From Sphaeroforma arctica JP610 (Eukaryota > Opisthokonta > Ichthyosporea > Ichthyophonida): a stretch of DNA of 43,707 nt. The notes beneath the pieces are model-generated. The model was not told where the DNA came from and searched no databases. It saw nothing but the letters and a program-made list of their open reading frames with translations. Numbering within the stretch: the stretch's first letter is position 1; each line of letters begins with the position of its first letter. The DNA is taken from positions 15,979 through 59,685 of the forward strand of contig NW_014040512.1 of the NCBI RefSeq assembly GCF_001186125.1, written 5' to 3'. The translations under genes were made by a program, and so were the position numbers. Positions 24,301-35,366 of this stretch are shown here, piece after piece.

Positions 24301-26212
24301 TGTACGTATGTGCATGTGTGCACGCTTTCGTGTGTATTTGTTTACTAGACCTATATACTCGAGCATGTAAAGCAAATGCATTAGGTGCCGCAGCACTTAC
24401 TGATTGTCAGAATAGTATACATGGTGTGGAGTGCCAATATATATATGTGTATAAGTATATATATATATATATCAGACATTCGGATTGCTGAGCGCCTGAA
24501 ATAAACAGAAAGCCAAATTTGCGTTGTTGTACCGTTGTACAAGAATTATTGCTATGTTGAGAAGGACAGTCCAAGTCGCCGTATTGTGGCCCTCCTGTTT
24601 TGCCTAAACTTCGTTTATCCTACCCTATTCCACTCAGAACGACGATCTATTGGATACGCTGCTGACCATGCTGCTGTTCACCCAGGCCATTCCCTCCATC
24701 ATCGTTCCCCACATGCCAGTACTGAGTGTGTACTTGGACGAGATACCAGGTGTGTGCATACGGTGTGTATTCGTGGATTCGATATGTCTCGCCTGTATTA
24801 AGATTCAGAACCGTGTTTTGAATTTTCAAGGAATTGGAGTTCAAGCGCCGTTGTCCTTGGCCCACTTATGCTCGCGGGTATATTTCCTCCTAAATCCACG
24901 TGGTCCATAAGTAGAATAGCTCTGTATGCATAATTTTGCGTTTAGGCGCTTGTTACGAGCTCCATTTAAGTTTTGTAACATGATAGTCTACAATAGTATC
25001 CAAATTTACTTATATTTTGGTGCCGTCACTAGTCGATAGCTATGTTAAAGCATCTTGGCTTAGTTGGCAAATTATGAGATTCTTGTAGTATTTGCGAATG
25101 AGGATCTGTACTACTCACAAATGCCGGTACATAGTTCATTCCTGACTTCTATGGAAGTTGTGCATAATGTGAGTGCTTAGGATGCACAATGTTTGTTAGC
25201 TGCTGTAGATGGGCTGCGAACACATGTTGGGTTTCATCCTTATTTCTACCATCATTTAATGTTTTTGTCAATTCTCGTCTAAACTGAACTAATTTCTCGG
25301 GTACGCGAGTGGTGTGAACAGAGCCAGTGTTGGTGTTACACAAAGTGTGCTTGCCGCTGAAAATGGGTAAAAAATGGATATCAAATTTCATCTGTATCAT
25401 GTGATATTCTATACATTTTTGCCTATTCTAATTTATATTCTTCCGGTGTGTGTGTGTGGGAACAGAGCGGGTTCTGGTAATACACAACGTGTGCCTGCTG
25501 TTGGAAATGGGCTACAATGTGCTAGACTCTCCCGACTCAAAGCTTGTGGCATCCGACGAGGCCAAACTGAGAGAATTGCTCATCAACAAGCCATGGATGG
25601 CCCACACCCAGCTAGTAAGCACACGTTGACAAATGTTCATTTCATACGTTTACGGACACGCACACGCAGGCATTGCTCATAAGTACTTGCATGTACATAT
25701 ACTCGCTATGCTCAACGTGAATATGCACAATCACATGTACATTGGGCTATTAGATGCACATATACACCGTGGTCACGTATACGAGACACCGCCGGTCTGT
25801 TAAGAGAACAAACACTCGCCTGTTATGCACTGTCGCGGACACGCACACGTTTCCTTTGCACTGGCAAACTCGCTACCGTAGAACACAAGAAAAATTGTCA
25901 GTTGTGACTGCAAGTAGAAGATTGCTTCTTCGAATTGTGAACCACAATATTTTGATTGTCGGTACCGATGTATAAAACTGATGGCTATTTGTAGAAAATA
26001 GGCTGCATGTACCTCTGTGACGTTCACAATATTTCGTCTCGGCAGTGTGAGGGAAACAATTATTAAGCCCTCAGTCCAAATTCTGGAAGACCTTATAAAT
26101 TTACTTAAATGTACATTGACTGACTGTTATCTTTTAGCCAACCGTGACTTATTCTAATTTTTAGTATAGTAACTACGCTAATGCGTTCACACAAATACTC
26201 ATCATCTTCCGT

Positions 26213-26266
<54 letters not shown>

Positions 26267-29200
26267 GCGTGTGTGTGTGCATGTATATGTTTATGTTTAT
26301 GTTCATGTCTGTAAATATATATATATATTGTCTGTATATATATATATATATATGTTTATATATATATATATACGCAGCAGAGATATCCATTTTATGTATA
26401 TATGAATCTGATTTCTAATGTGCACAAGTACGACTGGGAACGCATGCAAATTCGTATATGTTTATGTCTATGTGCGTTATATATCTAACTGCCACCGCAA
26501 AACTTCCACAAGAACCTTTGCCATAATACTTAATGATTTACACTATCACATACAGATTTTGACAAGTGCCTCCAAATGTCTATGTACTGTGACCGCTTTG
26601 GTGACGAAGAACTACACGAGCTTGGTAGATACTGTCCGCAAATTCTACGGTATACTTCATCGTATTGTGGCAAATTATGAACTGTACTTGGTTATTTCAT
26701 AGTTCACAAGTAAGCATTACGGATTCAATCCTGTGACTCTGTGTTTCAGGCTTCTTCTCTTGTGTCTAGCACTGTGTACTTCTTGAAATATCCGAGTGTT
26801 AGGTAGTACACTGGAAACTATACGATGTCAAAATCTATAGTGACCTTAAGAGTTGTACTCGCTGCAAATCAACGAAACTGCGTTCCTTAACTTGCAGCAA
26901 TGATTCCTATATTTTGTGACCCTTTATTACTCGCAATATATCGCAGAGATTACGGCTCCAATGTAATCTACTTCATTAAAATTTGTTATTATTGCCTTAA
27001 CGTGCAAACTAATGTACCTTGTGACGCGCAATTGCTATGATGTACGTTGTAGTGCGGGTGTGAGGCTGTAAGTGCTGTGTTGGATCTTTCAGGCAAAAAA
27101 GTGTATTTAAGTTAGGAAAACGGCACAAATCGTTAGAATAAAACTGGTGTATTGACCAAAATAAAAGCATTGTACACACAGCTTCTCTCTATAACACAAC
27201 TCGACATTGCGCTCAATCTCAAACACAGCCTTCGTGAAGAAACAACAAATTATGTGCGAAAAGACCAAAAAAATAGATCCGCGGGCGGTATCTACTTTGA
27301 ACAGAGCCATGTTTATCCTTGGCATGCTGGTTCGGTTCTTCGATTTTGATGGACCTGAAATCAGTATGTTTGGCCGTCTTTTGTATGAGGGAAGGCTTTG
27401 CTCACCTGAGTGTATAGATTATGTACTGCAAATTAGAACTGACTTACGGGAATCAGTGCTGCAGCCAAACGTTAAGTATGTGTGTGTGAATGTGGATTTG
27501 CTTGTATGATTGTATGCAATACTGCCCTGTTGTGTTCTATTTTATTGTATGTAGTATATCTAATAGTTGCGAGGCAATCTCAAGTAACTATTCGAGTTTA
27601 TAAAACGATGGTTTCTGCCTGTCGAATACGATGGTCTGCTAGATGCGCCAGTTTGTACCGCATTTATAGATTTTGGAACCGTGCCGAATTTGCAACTGTA
27701 ATAATTCTTGAACTGGAAACTGCATTTGTGCAACTATGAACTCGGTTTCAATATTGAAATAGGTCAGTATATAAATAATCATTGATACCAATTATTCTCG
27801 GCTTATTCTCTATAACTTTACGCAGTTGAACAATATATGTCACAGGCCGAGCCTGTCGCACCGACTATCCTGTGCCCGGTAAGCGAATTGTGCCGTCGCT
27901 TTGTGCTTGGTATTAATTGTTATACGGTGCCATTAACCATGTTAAACGGTGCCATTAACCATGTTAAACGGTGTCATGAATCATGTTATTCGGTGTCATG
28001 TCTGAATTTGTATATGATAAGAACATTTACCAAATCTTGTGATAAGCCGAAGTGTAATCTTACACCGATGATAGATGATACTGAAAGGTGGTATACATTT
28101 ACTTTGATAGCACAGGGTCCTGAGTAGCGTAATGAATACGTTGTTTGCAAGTGCAGATGTGCACATGTTAGTCAATTTTATCACTTTTGAGGGGGGGGGG
28201 GTTTGTGGTTGATTACTCTCACTCTTGAACGGATGTTGTTGGTATTAACCTGATGGACTCATCTGCAAAAGCTAGTTTACAAGCGAGAAAGACTACGTAT
28301 GTGGATTCTTACTGAATTATTTCTGTGCATATTTTATCTGTATTGTGTTAAAACATTCTTTGTCATCGTCTATTCTGTATTTTCAAACTGTGCACATATT
28401 TACTTTCTCTGCTTGTGAGTCGCATAAATGGAAATATGCCTACTCATGTTTTTGAGTATCTGTCGATCAACCTTGGCAACTTTAACCGCGTGCAACAACA
28501 GTCTCGTCTAAAGTCGAAGTTTATTCATGATACAGGGAAAGGCTAAGGACTCAGTCTTCGACGTTCTAATGTTCTTCGCCTCTGGCCAAACTCAAGTTCG
28601 CGCAACAAGCCTCAACGCTTTAGGTACGCTTGCTAGTGTGTTTCAGGGGTTGTACTTAGCACACCTTGCAAACTCTGTACGTATGAGCTCGTGCTTGTGG
28701 TTTTACATACGCTTCGCAGCCATTGTCAGATACGATGAGGAACATGACAAGGCATATACAGTTGTATTTGGTTTGGCTACTCTAGAGCAGGGGCATATTG
28801 TTTGAGTCAGACTTCGTTTGGTGCACCGAGCATGCAAACAAATTGTAGTTTATGTAGATAGTGCAATTATGCCCTACCACTACACTCGACACTCTAAGCT
28901 TCATATTATTAGAGTTGCAAGGGCATGCTGAGGCACTAATTTACAGGACAGTACTCGCTGGGACTAACCAACTCCAGAAATAAGTCTATGGCGTGGGATA
29001 TCCGGCTTTAAACACTCCTACGGTTTCGCCCGGAAACTTTGGAATACTAATCGTACTATTTTCTGCACTAGAGGTGTATCTAATTATCCGGTCTCGAAAT
29101 GTAGTCAATGCGCCACCCAACGACCTCCTCCCTTTTCTTTCTCAGGCAGCGTATTTGTGCGTTATCCAGCACTAATGGCCAAACAGGTCACGGAGCAACT

Positions 29201-29591
29201 GTACGCAAAGTATCTGGACACCACACTTGCGGGTGATCTGGATGCACGCGTGTTGCAGAATCTCAAGCTGGTACTAGAGGAGGAGGAGCAACGCTTACAT
29301 GCGCTAAATGCTACAGGTAAGTGAAGCCTCCCCGTGTTAGATATAGACAACAATGTATATAGTTGGGTGTTTGTGCTGTTCGAGAATGTAGAACGGTACA
29401 TGTGTAGCAGCTGTACTCAAGGTTACCGGTGACGACGAATTGTGGGTGGTATGGACGCACGCAAATGCAGAATCTAGAGCTGTTATCAGAGAAGATGGGG
29501 GGGGTACATTGTAGACACCCGATACTACAATTAGGTGTAGCCCGTGACAATGTGTTTATATAGTACTGCTTGCTAATGTCGTCGTGATGTT

Positions 29592-29631
<40 letters not shown>

Positions 29632-32600
29632 GTACTAGTTGTATATACATAATCTGTTGTTCATATATACATACTGCCGGAAGTTAAAATCTTTTCCTGA
29701 GAGCTGCGTATGCACCCTCTTTCTCTGTAGAAGAGTTTAGAATGTTTTCAATAGTAGAGTTTGTCCGAGCACAAGCTTTGTGACTATTTGGTGTTCAAAT
29801 TGCATCGTAGACATACCTGAGTGTCCTACATAAATTGTATGTTCATCTTGCATTTACTAGAATGTATATTCGTACATGTGCGTAAATATTTATATGTATG
29901 TATCCTCATTTATATCTTGGTATACTTCCTCTTTTTTGTCCAACTACATCTCTTTGTGAATAAATCCGAGTGGTGTTTTTCGAGGTGTGTAGGATTGCAA
30001 GTGCCTATTGTACTCTTATTTATGTAAAATACCAATGACATTCTACCTCTAAAACGCCATAGTGTGTCAACTTGAATAGCGTATGTGTGCGCACACAAAT
30101 ATCCATTGCAGACCATATCGTGAGCACCTACGTCACTACAACGAGATCTGTGGGACAGTAGTCCTTGCACCATATACACGCAAGCCGTACAAGCTATTTA
30201 ATACCATCTTGGGGTGGGGGGGCGTTTGACTTTGCAGGCCAAACTAGCGAGGAGGGTGGTGATGTGATGGGAGCTTACATGGACGGCGACGCGACGTATG
30301 TGCATTTTTAGCATGGTTGTTCCATCGCTTCGAATGTTTGTAATTGCCGTTTTGACATGTATAGCTTCGTGTAAAGCTAGCAGTTTACGGGAAAATATTG
30401 TAGAGTGATGTTTTAAACTCATACGCACACGCGAATACTCACAACTCGAGCACGGTGCAGAAGAGCTAATATAACACGTGGGTGTGGATATACTTCTGTT
30501 GTCTGCCTGTTTTGTTTATATAATCGATGTGACTTCAAGTGATTGCACACAAATACACAACATTATAGACAGCTACGCATAGGAGAGGTACACACCTGCC
30601 ATCGAGCTTTCACGTTTGTAAGATTCTACATCAGATACTTTTTATGGTACATATGATAGTGTGAGTGTCTGTGTGGACCGAAATCATGTTTATTTAGCCG
30701 AATCAGCGTTCATCTGTATGCTTGCTTAGTCCTGAGATGTATTTGTACAATCCTTCATATATTGAAATATCTGTTCCATATAGCTGCCATAATATTCCTC
30801 GCCTCAAAGTGCACTTGATACTGTGCCTTGATTAGTAGTTCGAATCCTCTCAGCACGGTAAACGGTTCTTGTGATACAATCAGGTCATCTACCCTATCAA
30901 CCTTTCGAACCCATAATCATATGACTTTTATTTTATTTTCTATTTATGAACTTCTCATTCGTATCTGTCTACACTACGTATACCGTTAAACGCCCACGTA
31001 TATGCCATCTGTCTTCTCCTAGGGCCCTTACCGGCGCGTTACAGGCCTTGCTACCGAATGTACTCAACACATTCTTCTCGCCCGTGCCCAAGACCCGTCT
31101 TGTGGCACTGCACGTCGTTGGACTGTGTCTTAGACAAGGACTGGTACATCCAATGAAGGTTCGTAGTGTTTTAATGCTACCACGGATTATATTTTACACT
31201 AGCTGTTCATTAGATTTAGATGCAGCGTGGGGCTTTGAATCAGACCAGCGATGTTGATCAGGGTATCGTGATTGTGTGAACTTGTGCTAATTCTGTATGG
31301 TATAGGTAGTCAGTCTGGTGTATGACATGTCATTAGCCTGTGTCACAGACATGGGCTGGTTCATTCTCTGAGGGAGTGTGAGGTGGTTTCCGAATGCATT
31401 CTTCTTTTTACACTTCTCTTAACGACCAATAAACTATCATGCTGAATGAAACCTCACATCGCATATTCCGCAGTGTATAGCGCATATCATAGCTTTAGAA
31501 GCGGACAGCGAGAAGATGATTCAAAGCAAATCACAGGAACTGCTCAAAGATCAGATGGACAAACATAAGGGATTCGTCATCCCATCCATCTCCGATGGTG
31601 TTAGGCACTCTTACCGCATGCGGTGTACCCTCAACAACACCAAGGTATTGCTGGCCGTGGGAGCTTTTGGTTGATGAGCTTGCTCACTACTCTTCCCTGC
31701 CCTCGTTCTTGTACACGCACGTAAGGCTGCTCATATATCGACTAGTGTCCTCTTAATGTATACAGGCGTGTTTTCTTCATATCGCAGGGGCAGTTGGAGG
31801 ATTTGTGCTAATTTTGTATATACCCAGCCGTGTGTAAGGCTAGAATGCTTCTCTTTAATGCTGTCAAATGTATGTATTCCGCCGTTGTACAGGATGTAAT
31901 ATGCACTTTTGAATACAATTGTCCGTGCAGCTGAATACATAGCTTCACTTTAAGGTATGCATGTATAATATTAGCTAATATTGTGTGTTACAGTACTCAT
32001 CCCATCACCTACCATGCCACTTCTTATGCAAGTTTAGCATATGTTATACCAAGACAGCCATTGAAACATTACAATCCACCTACAGGATGTGCGTGGCTAT
32101 ATAAAGGATGGCAAGCAACAGTTCAGTACCATGACGCGGACATACGCTCTGGTGACCGCCAGCGGTGTTGCCAACAGACGTGCCATGATCCGCGAAATGC
32201 TGAGGGTATTTGACGATAATATCTTGATATTGTCTGAAGATTACTCGCTTACTAATAGGTTTGTCGTCGATTATTTATTTTTATTGTGCGTGTAAAGTAC
32301 TTTCATGCGCGAGCGTATACGTATGTGTTGGTATCTTTGTGCATGTTTGTACGCGTGATTGAGTGTGAGAGCGCGTGTATAGATACGTACGTGTGAGTTT
32401 ATGAGTGCATGTATATATACTTATTTGCGATTTATGTACCCTAGCCGCGTAAGTCGTTAGTATGGAGTACTAGCGGCCTATTTTGCAATAACTCGCACAC
32501 AATATGGGCTTCAGCTTGGGGCCGTTCATCCTAGGACACCAGATACCATCTAGATCGAGACCATCTTTTGTTGTATCATCGACCTTTCCTTTCGATTTAG

Positions 32601-33487
32601 TCTCTACTTTCAATGTTCCTCAAACAAATCCGTTCCAGATCTGACTTTAACCATAGAATGCCCGCTCATATATATAACACGTATAGTTGCCGTGATTTTG
32701 TGCCCATTTCAATTACTGGCTTCTATAGCTCAGCCACTCACCGAGAAAGACCAAGACGCGATAACCAGGTGTCCTCGAGCACGCTATCTAACACAACACT
32801 ATGCATTATCTGGTGTACCTCGATGAGCGCATCATGTACCTTTCCATTAAAGGCAACAGTATCGTTTGCATACTTTTAGATTCGTTCTTGCGTGCCCGTT
32901 AATAAACAACTTTTCAATCCTCAGCCAACCCCAGACCAAGACCAAGCCGCGAATACTTGATACCACCGAACACACCATCGAGCACAACACCATGCAGTAC
33001 CTGATGTATCTCGGGGAGACCATCACATACCTTCCGTTCACCCACGAAGATGAACCCTTGGCTGTGTGGCGTGCCATGGAGGATATAGTGTCTGTGCGTT
33101 TACACTACGCTGTCAGGACCGTCAAGCACGTGTTGGGCATTGGGTCGAAGCCCGAGTCTGCGCCGAAGTCAGGCCGCGAACGGGGTAAATGTTTTCATTC
33201 ACTGATTAGGACATAAATATACAATGTGAGTTAGTTGAGTTTATCGGTTCGCCCAAGGTAAATTTGTCTATGGAGTGCGGGTGAGTGTGTGCCGGTCACA
33301 AATCGTGGACAATTATTAGATATCGTGATATACCATGTGATACAATGCACTTATCGGTAATCAGTTAGCACGAGGAAGATATATTTTCTTTAACGCCGAT
33401 TTCGTTCTTTTAGAATTTCTATCTGTCATACATACAGTGGCATGTATATTGGGTCACTTTAGAAAATATATTATTATATTATATGTA

Positions 33488-33571
<84 letters not shown>

Positions 33572-35249
33572 TCTCAGTGATGATTTACGCTCTCTGTATG
33601 CCGAAATTACTTCTTATGCTTAAATCTAAACGTTCGTGGTGAGCTGTTTTGTACCAAATATCGGTCCAATCATAGTTGCATTGGTGTGTGTGTATACACA
33701 TATGTATATATATATCTAGTTAAAGCTATTACTCTTCTATGAAGGTCTGTATAAAAGGCGTCACGTCTTTACGCAGATATGCACTCGCGTTTATTTATGG
33801 CCAATTGTAACACCGTGCGATTACCTGCCATCTATCTACTTCCAGCGGCTGATGTTTCATCAGGTGACACACAGTGGCGAGACGACAATAGCACACCACA
33901 CGAGGAACACGAACAGCTGCATGCGCACGAACAATCACCACAACACGTGGAGACACACACCGCCAACGACCACACCGACGATCACTTGGAGATCGACTCT
34001 CTGGCACTCTCTGCAGAGGAGTTTGCGCAGGCGTTGGGAGTGGATCCAGTGAGACTGGGGGTAAGCCTGGGTGCGGATGCGGATGCGGATGCGGATGCGG
34101 ATGCGGATGCGGATGCGGATGCGGATGCGGATGCGGATAGTAAGGATGCAAATGAACAATTGACGATGAATGGTAGTACAAAGACCGGCACGCCCGACAC
34201 GAGAAAAGCGAATGGCGATGGATTTGCTATGCCTGCGCCTATTGCACCCCAAACCACTTTAGTTGACGAGGTGGGGATATCTTGATTGCTTTCGGTGTGA
34301 TAAGTGTATATAATTTTGCTTAACCGACTGTTGATGTGGCTATGACTACATGTGTCTGAGCAGCAAATGTGATCAAGAGGTTTTCTAGGGTACTATCAGA
34401 CACAACAGGGCTAAAAACAAATTGCGGGGGGAGGGGGTTGCAGTCATGTGCGTGTGTCTTTTTCCTACTTTGCAAGCGCGCTTAGATAAAAAATTGTTAT
34501 GCATTCAGATGCTCTTTCTCGTACCTGTTGTGCAACCAAATAGCACATGATTTGATGGCAGGAGTTTCCTCCCTTATGGGGCGATCTTATATAGAATTGT
34601 AGTTCTTTGTAATGTTTTCTCGCATCAATTCTCACCCGCTGCTACCTTCAATCACAGACTCCCGTGAGCGATCGCGTGCGACACCTGGCTCGTTTATGCG
34701 GACCGCTTGTGCAGCTATGTATACTTTACCATACACAGGAAGCATTACAACTCTCGTACATACTCTCGGGAGAAGGATATGTCCGCCGGTCCACCCTACC
34801 CAGAGATAGAATGCAGAATAAGAAACAGGACAAAGTGCCCGAAAAGACTCTTGTGGTGCGTACACCTTTCAGCGAGACAGAAAAGGGTGTGCGAGCAATT
34901 ATGGGAGATGTCGCGGGCGCGGGAGTGAGCACCGATGTTAAGCACCTGTGGAAATGGTATGTGCGCCTTGAGTTGTCTCAGTTTTAAAGGTGTAGCATGG
35001 TCCTCCAGACCCTTATTTACCTTGGTGTGAGTGCAATATTGGTCATGCACGTAGATTGTTATTATTTTATCTCGTAAAGCTTCAGTGAGTGTATTTTTTA
35101 TATCTCCCTCGAAGGGTGCTCGTACGAAACGATTAGTATCCTCATTTTTGTTCTTGCTCGCACATTTTGTATATATATATGTGTGTGAGTGGATGGGTGG
35201 GTGGGTGTGGGTGTGGGTCTGTGTGTATATGCCTGTATGTCTGTGTATG

Positions 35250-35311
<62 letters not shown>

Positions 35312-35325
35312 GTATATAACTATNT

Positions 35326-35366
<41 letters not shown>

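Larger units (their letters stand above)
20278..33184 (+). other. SCC2: SCC2 exons 17-33: catalytic HEAT hook (residues 1021-1877)
   Basis: This half aligns best with NIPBL. Exons 18-19 carry [11 protein letters not shown] (NIPBL VRTKAMKCLSE) and [13 protein letters not shown] at 1146-1158. Exon 20 has [18 protein letters not shown], and exon 21 has RRVSDE and [18 protein letters not shown]. Exons 23-25 hold the [21 protein letters not shown] and VRKFY segments. Exon 26 has [11 protein letters not shown]. Exon 28 has [20 protein letters not shown]. Exon 30 has [18 protein letters not shown]. Exon 31 has [18 protein letters not shown]. Exon 32 has [18 protein letters not shown]. Exon 33 has [11 protein letters not shown] (NIPBL CFPYQTQEEPL). 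In the family this hook contacts SMC heads, kleisin and DNA to stimulate cohesin ATPase. Confidence 0.9.

Noticed and set aside
26047-26130. HEAT-like open stretch ([20 protein letters not shown]) as an extra SCC2 exon
   Set aside because: No acceptor and donor pair allows phase 0 at both ends, and NIPBL alignment places exons 24 and 25 next to each other. It could be another ghost.
30835-30852. TAGTTCGAATCCTCTC as the B box / T-arm of a tRNA gene
   Set aside because: The flanking bases do not form a T stem, and no acceptor, D or anticodon arms could be built around it.
33982-34257. Ser-Ala, Arg-Ile and His-Pro repeat proteins on the minus strand
   Set aside because: They are reverse readings of the (GCGGAT)11 repeat in SCC2 exon 34.
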